Source: Halichoerus grypus (taxonomy: Eukaryota > Chordata > Mammalia > Carnivora > Phocidae). From it: a DNA stretch of 64,000 nucleotides. Each line of letters begins with the position of its first letter. The first letter of the stretch is position 1. A model generated the notes under the pieces. That model was given only the letters and a program-made list of their open reading frames with translations, was not told where the DNA came from and ran no database searches. Shown one piece after another: positions 34,801-46,112 of this stretch. The stretch covers positions 63,699,850 through 63,763,849 of the forward strand of contig NC_135714.1 in assembly GCF_964656455.1 (NCBI RefSeq), written 5' to 3'. The translations under genes were made by a program, and so were the position numbers.

Positions 34801-35455
34801 TGTTTTTACATTTAAAAATGAATCACACGTGTTTATGACAATTCACAGATAGGATGAAATACACTTCTTGGCATTGAGGTCTGGCTCTGCACAGTGAGCA
34901 GACACAGTCTTCTGGGCAGCTCTTCCTTCCCACTGGGGCCAGAGTTAAGGCACGCTCTCTTCTGAGTACCCTATAGAAGCTCCTGTCTGGTCTGGAAACC
35001 AGATGACGTGTTTCCCTTATAACTCTAATGCCATGTTTTCTTCATTTTCACCTTCACTGATGTCATTGAAACATTCGGTTCCATCAACCCATTCTGCGCT
35101 GGGATGGAGACACACCCCGTTACAAATTGAGTATAAAAGGTGTCATCTGTGGTGCTCAGGGAAGTTCCTTTCACTGTGGAGAACCGCCCAGAACCCAAGA
35201 CATCCTCATAATAAACGGCATGGTTTTCAAGACGGAAAGGGGGAACCTAACATACTTGCCTCCAGCCTCTTGAAGCTTACGTTCTTAAACACAGAACATG
35301 GCCCTTACAAGCCAGTGGTTGCTTAGGATTCTTGGTGAGTAACAACACCCTCATGTCGGAGCCCCAACAGCAGCACAGACCTACTACTCCGGATTCCCTG
35401 GCTCCTCACACTTGCGCTATGCCCGCCCCAGCGTCTGTACACACACAGCTCTCTC
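34801..35455 (+). other. Unassigned stretch between ERV pieces, with an LTR-like TATA and AATAAA pair
   Basis: gagtataaaagg at about 35130-35141 is followed some 70 bp later by aataaac at 35210-35216. That spacing is seen in LTRs, but I cannot match the sequence to a family. Integrase-core sequence expected here is not recognisable. Confidence 0.35.
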
Positions 35456-36050
35456 TTTTTTTTTTTCGAAGTTTATTCCTTATTCAAGGTTTAAAAATGT
35501 ACTATACTGCATTATTGCAAAAATTCACTGGTACAAAACTTTTGCCGCTAGTGAGAAGGCAATAAAAAGTTGATTTTTAAACTCATTACTATAAATTATT
35601 CTGACAGTACTTTGCAAATTCAGAATTTCAAATTGCATTTTCTTTTTCTAAATTGCCCACAGTAGTCGAGGTTCCTGTAGTTAAGGCCAGAACTTCAGCT
35701 AAATTCCAGAAAGGAGGAGAGTGAAGAGGGAGTAGCAGACATCAAGGATTTCCGTTTCTCTTTCCGTGCCACACACTTCAGGGCATCAGCCTGGCTGTAT
35801 CTGTAATCACATAAACAGCTCTTCACCAGTCTGGATGGCTTTCTTAACAAATTTCCCTATTCTGTGATCTCTGTAAACAACCATAACTTTTGCATAGCAC
35901 TTTGGATTTACCGAATAATTTGCAAAACGAATTTTGTTACCCTTACAGGTTGCATCCACCACAAAATCATTAAGTTGAATAGAAAGTTGCACATGTATTT
36001 GTCATATACTTTCCCTCTTCTATCTGCTTCTCTCTGCTTCATCTTGAGAA
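35456..36050 (-). pseudogene. EZH2P: Processed pseudogene of EZH2 (5'-truncated)
   Basis: The parent gene encodes EZH2, the SET-domain H3K27 methyltransferase of Polycomb complex PRC2. On the minus strand the copy spans the last part of the SET domain, the stop codon and the 3' UTR. Segments such as [32 protein letters not shown] and AIQTGEELF are readable. The TGEEL residues and the 3' UTR, rather than EZH1's, identify EZH2. The native stop position is at 35742-35744. An AATAAA lies at 35472-35477 (complement) and an A11 tail at 35456-35466. Coding exons are joined without introns, so it arose by retrotransposition. It is broken by an approximately 10-bp insertion near 36030, a 4-bp deletion near 35972 and a 1-bp insertion near 35808 that creates a stop. 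The region upstream of the 'SQDEADRR' equivalent is absent. No target duplication could be fixed. Confidence 0.93.
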
Positions 36051-36169
36051 GACAGACCAATTTTACAGCAAAAGAGATAAAAGAATAGACACACAGAACC
36101 CTTTAGACTTACTATGTAAGCAATCAGCTGGAGTAGAATAGCTACCTAGAGAATAGAATAGTAGAAAGG
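36051..36169. other. Short unassigned spacer
   Basis: AT-rich sequence between the EZH2 retrocopy and resumed ERV sequence. It contains tandem 'tagaatag' words at 36132-36160. Confidence 0.4.
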
Positions 36170-36890
36170 TTTGGCAAAGGCATCAGCTCAGGTAGCAGCA
36201 TCGGTGGAGTGCAGTCCTCCAGAATATGGTTTATATTCTGAACCAATGGCTCATTTCTGGTTCTGTGTCCTCAGTACATCGGATACACAGGTATGGGAAC
36301 CAAGGGTGGAAGTAGGGCTGGTACTTTTCACCATCACTCCTGGTGACACACTTTCAGAATGCATGCTTCTTGTCACCATCACTTTGGGTTACATTATAAT
36401 TAGTCCTATTTCCCAGGGCACACTGTGAGCATTCTAGTACACTTGAACGTACAGCTACCACCTGGTCATGTTGGGCTTATCATGCCAGAGAATCAATATG
36501 CAAAGAGTTAACTCTACAGGGGATAATAATTGACCTTAATTGACAGGGGGGAGTTAGAATTGCTGCTATGCACTGGGGACAGGGAGGAATATATCTGAAA
36601 AAGAGAAGACTCCCTGGGATGTCTTTTGGTGCGTCAATAATACTTAGAGATAACTAAGAATCAGAAGGTACAGAAACCCCAGCCCAACAAGGGCCAGGCA
36701 GCTAAGGCTTCAGACAGCTAAGGATAAAGGTCTGGGGTCACTCCACTGGGCACACAATTAAACCATCCTACAGGTCAAATATAAAGGAAACTCAAAATAG
36801 ACAGTGGAGGAAAGAAAATATTGATTATGGCCTTAGCACTTAGGTCCAAAAAGTGAGGACTATAGCTCATTCAACTAACCTTCTTTCATT
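36170..36890 (+). mobile_element. ERVL-like remnant: dUTPase-like region after integrase
   Basis: From about 36450 the plus-strand frame reads QLPPGHVGLIMPENQYAK and later a GELELLL/GDREEYI pattern. This is the dUTPase-like domain that ERV-L elements carry downstream of integrase. Stops at several positions (for example near 36507 and 36530) and frame changes show it is long dead. It fits the same orientation as the RNase H/integrase piece at 34.0-34.8 kb. The EZH2 retrocopy and unassigned DNA separate the two. Confidence 0.65.
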
Positions 36891-37540
36891 AAGTCCTCTC
36901 AAATTTGCCCACCACCTTGAAAGGGGCTCTGTAATGGGAATGAGAGAAACTGAGAGGTAAAAAGGGTTGGACTGTAGCCGATGCACCTTGAGCTCTGCGT
37001 CAAGCCCTCTCCACATCCTACTCCAGGACTGCTGCGGTGGCCTGGTCTATTGCAAGCTTCACCCAGCTTCCTGTAGGTGCAACCTGACAACATTTGACTC
37101 AGGCCTGTGTTAAGCATCTCTCAACTTCTGCCTGGGTTTTTTGCTTTTTGTTTGGTTTTGGTTTCGATGTACCTGTGTGGGAAGTACGTAAGAACCTATG
37201 CACATTCAGAAGTCAAAGGAGTATTAGTATGGTTTCCCTTGACCAATGGGGGACAGAAGCTAAAGGATGTGCCCATCACTTTGCTACCCAGTTGGTCAAT
37301 TCTGAAACATCTACCATAAGGCTCTTTGGAACAAACAAAAACAGCACAGAATTGAGCACCACTGGTGTGGCCAACCTTGTAATTCATCCCTGCATTGGCT
37401 TTTCCTCCTTCCTGTCCAGTCCTCCACTTCTTGCTTTCCAGTATCATTTGCTTCTTGCTTTCCAGCAATTCATGAGTACAGTACCTACACAAAAGCCTTT
37501 GCCTTTGAATCCGCCGTCAGAGAATGTCTAAGACAAGTGA
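36891..37540 (+). other. Possible 3' end of the ERV or unique sequence
   Basis: Lies where a 3' LTR would be expected and ends with 'agaatgtctaagaca', but I cannot align it to the LTR-like segment at 33.4-34.0 kb. It contains a short direct repeat, cttcttgctttccag at 37427-37441 and 37451-37465. A 145-codon frame at 37094-37531 has no domain. Confidence 0.3.
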
Positions 37541-38485
37541 CTATTAGGAAACCTAATGTTGTGGTAAGCCAGAATGGAAAAACTTCTGAAACATGATAGT
37601 GTTACCCAACTTGAAGCATTATATTTCTATGCAGGAACCTAGGAAGCCACTTGTTTATTGCATGAGTACCTACCTCAATTAAATTCTATGTGAAGCTTTT
37701 AGAACACTAATTTATGGGGGCATTTTATTCTCATTACATCTGATTCTAAGCCTGGAAACTATTCTTATAGCTATATCTCAAACAATCCAGCACATGATGT
37801 AGCCGAGTCTGGAGGGATCTCAACCTGACCCTCCCATTTGTACTGGGATGCAAACATGACAATCCAAAGACAATGCTTGGCTGGCCTTTAAGCAAAGGGC
37901 GGTCTGCATTTGGTGGCAGATAGGCACTGAGGTACATCATCTTTTCTGATTTCAAAACACTTTCCACTCATCTCTGAACATTTCTCAATAAAGCTTGAGA
38001 ATCTGGTGCCCTAAAATACAGTAAACAAGATGAGTTTGAGGTTCACAAACATTGCTTCCAACTTCCTCAGTGTGGTACATTTTTTCAGCATTCCACATTG
38101 GTATACAAATGTTTCCATGTTTTCTTTGAATAAACAAAGTCCAAAACATCACAGACCCTGGCTGGCATATTAGATGTAAAGATTAGACAAAATATGTAAT
38201 GCAAATCATTATTAACAAATTTTATCATTCAGATTTTCAGATTTGTCACAAATTCAACATTATCCTGCCTGAAAATTAAATCTGGATATTTTTAGAATAA
38301 AAAACTAAAAAATTTTTCCTATGTATATATGCCACCCTTACCAAGCAAATTTGGAGGGTGCTGAAATTTTTTTGTACACTTTCACATTAGACAGTAGCGA
38401 TAATTATGTAAAGTGAATAATCAGGAGTTATATGCTATCTTCAAACATAAAATGTATCATTTAAAAATTACTGTATTCTTGACTA
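37541..38485. other. Unique AT-rich sequence
   Basis: No repeat or gene recognised. Confidence 0.45.
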
Positions 38486-38487
38486 AC

Positions 38488-38752
38488 CTGAATTTAGATG
38501 AATAATGATGGTGATGATAAAGATGATCATAGCTTCCACTTACTGAGCATTTTCTATGTTCCAGCATTTTGCTAAGCACTTTACATATATTATTCCATTT
38601 AATTCTCCAACAACTGTATCCACTAGATCCTAATGTTACCTCCATTTTGTAGCTGCAATTCCACAGACACAGAGAGATTAAAGAGCTCCACAATAATACC
38701 CAGCTTGTAAATCACAAAGCAGCAATGAAAATCGTTCAAAGAACCAAAATGG
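38488..38752 (-). repeat. MIR SINE
   Basis: Plus-strand text is the reverse of MIR: 'tgatgataaagatgatcatagcttccacttactgagcattttctatgttccagcattttgctaagcactttacatatattattccatttaattctccaacaac', then 'ccattttgtagctgc', 'cacagagagattaaagag', 'cccagcttgtaaatc'. Near full length. Confidence 0.9.
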
Positions 38753-39099
38753 AGGCATTGCTTCGTACCTCTCTGAGATTTGCATTAGTAATAATAATGT
38801 CTTTCAATTTAGAGGAATGAGATAAGATTGAAGGATAACAACTGATACTCCCTTAAAATAATTTTAGTTCATGTTATGGATCTATCGACAGTACAGAAGA
38901 GTCATTTTAGAAACAGAATTTTTAAAAAAATGAGTAACAATGTGAGCAGTGACACTGAACAATTGGAAGGACCTTTAAAATACGTATTTCAATTATGAAG
39001 ATACAGTGGGACTTTACATATTTGCTGTGGGAGTGTATGTCCTATTGTATCACGAGCATCTGTTCCTAGGCTTTAGCAAACATGTCTGTCGTCCTATTA
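38753..39099. other. Unique AT-rich sequence
   Basis: No repeat, promoter or gene recognised. Confidence 0.45.
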
Positions 39100-39575
39100 C
39101 GAAATGCTAAAAACATACAAAACTTTCAGGCTTGTTACCAATGCGTGTTGCCCTGCAAAGTGGTCACGCACTCAACTTGCATTTTGTTTCTCTCTTCTCA
39201 CCCTGTCCTTGTGCTTGATGAAAGCACTCTCAGGGTCCTCGAGTTTAGTTAGTGAAGGAGTTTCTGGATCCTCTGTAGAATCCTTGGGGCTTTTCATGTT
39301 CATCCCTCCCCAGCTGTCCCCTCTCCACCTGGCCAGGTTCCGAGCAGATGATGCAAGGCCGTGAAATGGGACCAAGCTTGGGATCCAGCTGAGGGGAAGG
39401 CAAGCCAGAGGGGGTCACAGAAACTTCCACATAAACAGAGCCAAGACTTGACTGGCTCTGTGTTAACAGGGTTAGAAGTTGTCTGTCCTTCAGAGGGGTG
39501 TGCCCAGACAGACAGCGCTCCACATGTTCTGTGCCAGAAATGTTTCCCCATCTTTCATGTGACACTGGGAGGTGT
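39100..39575. other. Relatively GC-rich unique island
   Basis: About half G+C by eye against AT-rich flanks. Three overlapping minus-strand frames (39172-39375, 39245-39565, 39300-39551) and one plus-strand frame stay open. The minus-strand peptide MKSPKDSTEDPETPSLTKLEDPESAF has a plausible protein composition, but I recognise no family, and I see no convincing exon boundaries. It could be a regulatory element, an orphan exon or chance. Confidence 0.35.
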
Positions 39576-40555
39576 CTTTGACAATTTTTTTCCCTTTCTT
39601 GTGAATATGATTCAATATCTCATTATAAATTATTTCACTAAGTTATGAATCTTTTTGTATTAGATTCAGAGCAGGCCCTAAGCACAATTAGGAAGCAAGC
39701 CGGACTCATCTACTGAAGCCACCTCTTTGACATCTGCAGTCATCATTGTCTTTGCTTTTTCTGTTGGATTTGGAATATTTCCATTGCACTCATCTGATGT
39801 GAAAGTGCCACACCTAAGCCTGATCTCCTGATGGCTCAGTATTCTAAACCTGATCACAACCCAGATTTACCGGACACTGTCCCCTTCTTATCCTATCTCC
39901 TCTTTAATTGGCATAATAGTTCTCAATATCAGTTAAGGTGTTCATTAGGTTTAAATTTTTGAAAGGCTTTCTAGAAATAAACTATTATGTCCCAAAGCAA
40001 AGTTCACAGGGAGAATTCAAGCCCCACTTGACACTGGAAAGGACTTCATCTGTGAAGATGTTTCTCCTTTCCCTCAGCTGCCGGTGCCTTCTCCATTTCG
40101 TGGTTATGGATTTATGTATTTTTGCCACCTCTGGAGAAGGCCGAAGACATTTTTTAAAATTCCTAATGTGTAATTCTCTTTATGATGCACATTTTGTCTA
40201 TTGCTTGGAATTCTTGTCTTGGAGGAATTCCCAGTGCCTTGTAATCCAGGTCTTTAGCCCTGCCAATCCTTTCCAGTCTGTCTGGTTTCCTCAGTTCAAC
40301 CCCAACGATAAGCCTTCCTCCAGCTTTCTCTTTGCTAAAATGAAAACCAAAGTAAGGGTAGGTAGGAGTAAAGGATCACTAACACATAGAAATAAGGCTT
40401 TTACCCTCTAAAATTCTTGGTCTAGGGAAAATTACCAAATAAAAATATGTAATAAAAAGTATGGCTTTAGTTAATAATCTGACTTGCTCTAAGGGACTAT
40501 TCTACATCAGCCAGAAATGATCAGTTATTCTTTAAAAAAAAAATTATTTGGCTCA
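39576..40555. other. Unique sequence
   Basis: Includes a 157-codon plus-strand frame (39938-40411) without any motif or family resemblance; treated as chance. Confidence 0.42.
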
Positions 40556-40556
40556 G

Positions 40557-40768
40557 TATCTTAAGCCTAGAGGAAAAAGTATAGAAGCTGAAGTCAGAAA
40601 AAAAGGATGTTCAATTCCAGCTGCGTGGGCTTGAGCGAGTTAGTTACCTCCCTGGTTCGCCGTGTTTTTGTGAGTGCAATAGGTAAAATAAAATCTACCT
40701 AGCAGGACTGCTACAAAATTAAATACCATGGGAAGATATACATAAAGATCCTTGTTTAGTAGCATATA
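40557..40768 (+). repeat. MIR SINE
   Basis: 'gaagctgaagtcagaaaaaaaggatgttcaattccagctgcgtgggcttgagcgagttagttacctccctgg' then 'aggactgctacaaaattaaatacc' follows the MIR core in order. Confidence 0.72.
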
Positions 40769-41575
40769 CTTTAATTCACACACAAAAAAGAAAGAGAAAA
40801 TCAGAAATAAACAACCAGCCAGAAGCAAGCAAATATGGGTCCTTAAGTGTTCTACGATCAATGCCACATTGTGTCCCCTTTAGGGATGTATGATCCCCCA
40901 AGGGAAAGAGATAAGTCTACTAGTTCCCAGTCTCTAAAGTATGTGAAGTGCTCAAAAGGTATTTGATGAATGATTAATTCCATTTGCAAGAGAGCATTCT
41001 CAGGGTACTGGAAATTATGGTCACAATATCACACAAGGAAAAGTGACATTCATGAAACAGAAAAGTCCATCCTTGCCCAGCTGCTATGAGCAAAATTTTG
41101 GTTGGTAGAGTTTACAATTTGCTAATAATTAGTGCTTTTCTATATACAAAATTAATTATAGCATAATAAAATCCAATCGCATTTGTTCTTAATTCTCCTC
41201 TGATCTGCATTCTGTTGTTTATTCTCATTTGTTCTGATAAGGTCCATTGTCTCTAATGTTGCTTCATAAAGGGTAAGAAATAAATCAATGGTATTTAGCT
41301 TTTCTAACCATCTGGTCTGGCAAACATCCCAAAATTAATGTTTAAATCTGGGTGCAGTTCATGTATTTTGTCTTGTCTTAGGGAATAACTCTGGAGAAAG
41401 GAAATGAGGGGTAGGAATTTCCCTCTAACCTCCCTGAGAAATTTGATCTTTTTGTAGATACTGATCTAGAAATAGCATAGGTTTTCATTACATGTTACTA
41501 GGGTCAGTTCTCTGACAAAGGCCACGAGTGGTCAGTTTGAAAGCTCCCATTTAGTACTCTTTCTTTCAGGTTTTA
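40769..41575. other. Unique; possible L2 3' scrap
   Basis: 'gtgaagtgctcaaaaggtatttgatgaatgatta' at 40943-40976 resembles an L2 terminus. Otherwise nothing. Confidence 0.38.
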
Positions 41576-41760
41576 GAGAAGGACTTTGCGAACTTTTTCC
41601 ACCAAGTGGCTGGATAGTAAACATCTTCGGCTTCGCCAACTATACGTTTTCTGTTGCGATCGTTCTGCTCTGCTGTTGATGCAAAAACAGCCATAGACAA
41701 GATGCAAAGAAATGGATGTGGCTGTGTTCCAATAAAATTTATTTACAGAAAGAGGTTACT
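41576..41760 (+). mobile_element. MER20 hAT-Charlie DNA transposon
   Basis: 'ggactttgcgaactttttccaccaagtggctggatagtaaacatcttcggcttcgcc', 'gttgcgatcgttctgctctgctgt', 'aaacagccatagacaa', 'gatgtggctgtgttccaataaaatttatttacag' reproduce MER20 from its 5' end through most of its length. The far inverted terminus is missing. Confidence 0.87.
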
Positions 41761-42419
41761 CTTTACGTCAGATTACTGAGGTTAGTTCACAAAGGACCAT
41801 GCAGCTTCCTCCTGATTCTCCCGGGATGCTCCCTCTGAGGAAGCCTGCCTAATTAAGAATGCTCATTACCTCAGCCTTCTAGAACCTCCATATTCTGACA
41901 TTAGACTGCTTTTCCCGCCTTGCCCTGCTCCATCCCCTCCTCATATGGTCCGCTCCTACACTTAGCTTCTGTGACAGTGACACTGGTGGGAATGGCATGA
42001 CAGTGGCTGCCTAGTGGTTGGTGTAATTGGACAGTGAGAGGAAAGAAAATACAAAGTGATTCTGGAATTCCAAAGTTCGATGAAGAAGAGGTGGTACGTT
42101 TAGGAGAAAGGCTGAGGTCATAGGAGAGAATTTTTTTTGAAAGAAACCATGAGTCTCTCTAGCATAAAACCATTGCTATCACGAAAATCCTCCCTTGTGT
42201 ACACCCTCGGTCCCCTTGCACGTCTCCCCTTTTAGCATATTGGGCGGACAAAACCCCATCCTGGTTAAGTTAAACTCTCTGATTGCTCTGCTTCTCCACC
42301 CAGCTGAACGAGGCTGGGAAAAGCACACAACTTTAAATGTACGTGCACCACTGTTAACCGGGCCCCCCGATGTTGCTCAGAAACCACATCTGTTTCCCTA
42401 ATCCTTTCCCTCCCCCACC
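41761..42419. other. Unique sequence
   Basis: No gene. The part after 42190 is C/T-rich and may be the start of the L2 copy that follows. Confidence 0.4.
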
Positions 42420-44335
42420 TAGAGGACCATTTAGAACCCCCTTCTCTACCCTCATATGCCCAACACTTCCACTCCCACCTTCACTTCAGCTGTTGACCTT
42501 GCTTCCTACTTAACAGGGAAAGAGAAACCGTGAAAAAAGCAGCCCCCACGGCTTGCATCACCACACCTAGCCACCTTTCTGCCTCCTTGCGCCTACAGTC
42601 TCCTGAGCTTCCTGTCAGCCTGTCGTCTTGCACAAACTGTGCTGCTCTCTAAGGTCCCTTGTCCTCTGGGGTCACATGACCCCTTGCCTACTCAAGACCA
42701 GAACTCCTACAGTTCTTTCTCCAATTTTCCCTCTCCACCAAATAGTTTTTAACAGTTTGTATGCATGTGATCATCTCTTGGATGGTACCAAAGAATCCTT
42801 CTCTTGACCTCACAGACTCCAGCTCCAAGTCCACTCTGGTCTCCCTTTTAGAAGTTGTTTGCGTTCATGGTATTCACAGTTCTTAAGTTTCTTCTTTCTT
42901 TCTCTTGAACTCGCTCTGATTTTTGCCCCCACCACTATACTGAAATGGCTCTGCAGTGTCCCAAGTGACCTCTGCTTTGCTAAATCCCATGCTTAATTCT
43001 CAGTCCTCACCCCACACACCTCCCTTCAGGGTTTGACACTATTCAAACTCTTTCTGCATATGGCTGCCAAGAATTCACACTCTCCCAGTTGCCTTGTACC
43101 TCAATGTCCACTCCTTCCCTAGCTCCCTTGCAAGTTTCTCGTTAGCCCCCCAACATCTATACATTAGAGTGACCCAGGCTCAGTCCTTAGGCCTCCTCTC
43201 GTTTCTCCCTGCATACACCACCTTGGTGATTGATCCGGTTTTGTGACTTTGAATATCATCTCTATGATGATGACTCCCGAATTTATAATTCATCCCAGGC
43301 ACTCTCCTATATACCCTCCTGCCTAATTTTTATTTCCATTTGGATGTCTAATAGGCATTTCAAACTTGTATCCAAAACCTGACCCCCTTCCCAAACCTCA
43401 CAACTGTCAAAGTCTTGCCAACTTCAGTTAAGAGCAATGTTTTCCCACCTGTGTTTCAGTTAAAACTTTGAAATGATCCTTCATTTCTCTCCTCATATCT
43501 CATATCTTGCCTGTTAGCAAATTCTTTTGGTTCTACCTTCTAAATACATACAGAACTTTACCTCATCTTCTGCATCTATTGCTTCCACCTTTTACAAAGC
43601 TATTATCTCTTGACTGAATTATTATAATAGTTTTCTAACAGATGTCTCTGCTTCCACACTTGCCCACACACTCTGCGGTCTAGTCTCAACACCAGTCACA
43701 TCATGTCTGTCCTTCTCCCAAAGCTTTCCATTCAGTTCCCAGCCCATTAGAGAGCACACCATCATCTTTGGAGAGGCCCATGAGGCTCTCTACATCCTGG
43801 CATCACTACCTCTCCTCTCTTCTCCTGTTTTTCTGCCTCTCTGGCTTCTGTCGAAGAACACTGGTTTCCTTGGTCCGGGTGAACATTCCAGCCATGCTGC
43901 TGCCTTGGAGCTTCTGTATTCTGTTTCCTGTGCCCAGAAGGCTCACTCTCTCACTCCATTCAAGCCTTTGTTGCAATACCCTCCTCCCCGTGAGGTCTTC
44001 ATTGACCACCTTATTAAAAATTGCAGGGATGCCTGGTTGGCTCAGTTGGTTAAGCATCTGCCTTCGGCTCAGGTCATGATCCCAGGGTCCTGGGATCGAG
44101 TCCCACATTGGGCTCCTTGCTCAACGGGGAGCCTGCTTCTCCTTCTCCCTCTGCCTGCCGCTCCCCTACCCACCCCCCCACCCCCGGCTTGGGCTCTCTT
44201 TCTCTTTCACTGACGAATAAATAAATAAATAAAATCTTTTTAAAAAAATTGCAGCCTGCCCTTGGCATCCCCTTCCTGCTTCCTTGTTTCACTTGTCCCC
44301 ATAGCACTAGCATAGGCTGACTTAATTTCAGCCTC
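42420..44335 (+). mobile_element. Long L2 LINE copy, interrupted by a SINE
   Basis: The DNA follows the L2 ORF2 C-terminal half in order: 'aagaatccttctcttgacctcac', 'cagtcctcacccc', 'gggtttgacactattcaaac', 'gctcagtccttaggcctcctctc', 'tatgatgatgactcccgaatttataa', 'tttggatgtctaataggcatttcaaact', 'aaattcttttggttctaccttctaaatac', 'gcctttgttgcaataccctcctccccgtgaggtcttcattgaccacc'. After the SINE it resumes at 44255 with 'cctgcccttggcatccccttcctgcttcc'. L2 was active early in mammals. All frames are broken. Confidence 0.83.
44016..44254 (+). mobile_element. CAN-SINE inserted in L2, with target-site duplication
   Basis: Body 44027-44243: head ggatgcctggttggctcag, CT/C-rich middle including a C-run with cacccccccaccccc, AAATAAATAAATAAAATCTTTTT tail. 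Target duplication aaaaattgcag at 44016-44026 and 44244-44254. Confidence 0.96.
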
Positions 44336-46112
44336 CCCTACTCCGTGGAGGCCCAGCTGTGGCTGTGCAGCTGAGGCGAGCCTGTCGTGTTCCAGCTACA
44401 ACCACCCGCTGCTGCATCAATAAGTGGAGGAAGAAGTGGCCCAGATAGCTGCGAGGCACCCCACACAGATGCCAAATGGCATAGGCATACTAAAAAATCA
44501 GCCTGGGTTTTCTAACCTGTCTGAAACCCTGCCTCTCGTGCCGTTCTTTAAAATGACTGTATGGAAATAGATTTGGAAACAGATTTCCATTTCTCTATCT
44601 GCTTGACCCTTCAACCAGCACATTGATCTGCCCTTCACTCTTTTCTTTCTCTAATAATGAAAAAAAATGTTATGCTTCCCGTACTGTCCCTTCAGTACAC
44701 AAGTGAAAAATGTAGTTGATTTTACTGATGTTTCTCTATATCCCAAAGCACCAGTTTGTTATGCCTCTGGAAAGGTGACCCTTTCTGTGAAGGAGCAAGG
44801 ACACAAAAGTTCGGTAGTATACTTAGTTATGCTTTTGTTGGAATGTCTTACGAAACAGATTTTTTTAATTTGTATTTTAACAACTTGGTGTAACTAAGTA
44901 TGAAAGATATATCCCTCAATATGTGCATTTGTATGTTTACATGTTTTCAAAAATAAAGGGAAAATACATAATATTTGGGAATAAAATATGAAAATCATTT
45001 TCACAAGTTACAGATGTCCTGATAACTCATAAGTGGTGAAACTATATAAGGTCATCTCTAATGAGTGAAAACATTTTTGATTTCACACTTCCTACATCTT
45101 GTACTCTGTTTATAAAAATTACTTAAGATGTTTGAAGATTTTAAGAAATTTTTAAATGGTTATTTATTTATTAGAACCTAATAAATACATCTTTAAGCAG
45201 TTTGTTATTACTAGGCTTCCCTTCGACAAAAAAGGGACTTTGAAATCTTTTAAGTCGATAGCAAAAGACAGTTCTTATAACCCAGAGCACTCATCGTAAG
45301 TTCCGTTGTTTTGTTTTCTAATCACTATAAATAAATCTACCGTACATATTTTCCATGTGGCAGAGATTTTTGTGTGTGGGTTTAATGATATAACTGGGCT
45401 CAGAACAAAAAAAAATTATTTTCAGAAATGTATTCAGTTTTTAAAGCCATTTCAGGGACAGAGTTCAGCAGTAGAGGCATAATCATTTGAAAAATATGTT
45501 TCCCTAGCTTTCAGAATTCCAGAACTCACTAGGAAAGTTCAAATCCTAAGTTCACGGCACTCACATTAATTATGCACACATTTATCCATACCACCTTGCC
45601 TTCCATATCAATGTGGAAAAGACAGGGAGGTACCAGATGATAAGCCATCCCCTGGAACCTGGGTACAAAGTAAGGCATGTGACCCTGGCCTGGCTACTCA
45701 TGATACCAATCCAATGGTCCTGAGCACCAGTTCAGATATATATACATGGCCCCACCATCCCTAGATTTTTTCATGCAAAGGCTTATGGGAACATTGTCAT
45801 TCCTATGAGGTCCCTGAATTTGGATGATATGAACTCAAAGCCATGGATAAATATATCACACACCACATGGACAAAGCTTATATAGAGCAGGAGAGAATGA
45901 GACCACCAAAGACAGGTGTAAAATAATAAGAAATAAAATTGTTTTTTCCTCAATGGTGTTGCTTCTCTCTCTGTTACCAGCTCTTTCTTAACTGAAGAAG
46001 ATAGAAACATTGCAGATAAAGTAATGATTTGGAAAAAACGAGAAACCTAAATTCCCTCCAGACAATACACGTCAGATGAATGAGAAAAACCCTCATTGAA
46101 ATGCGTAAGACT
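44336..46112. other. Unique sequence
   Basis: About 1.8 kb with no recognised repeat, exon or RNA gene. Confidence 0.45.

Noticed and set aside
35456..36050. Functional SET-domain methyltransferase gene
   Set aside because: Only the terminal portion is present, with frameshifts, a premature stop, no introns and an A-tail.
36050..36110. Target-site duplication for the EZH2 copy (acacacag near 35440 and near 36090)
   Set aside because: The right-hand word lies about 40 bp beyond the end of EZH2 similarity, and CA-rich words are common.
37094..37531. 145-codon plus-strand open frame after the ERV
   Set aside because: No domain; it lies in possible ERV/LTR debris, and its residues do not resemble env or gag.
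39938..40411. 157-codon plus-strand open frame
   Set aside because: Phe/Leu/Ser-rich, motif-free translation, with no splice or promoter context seen.
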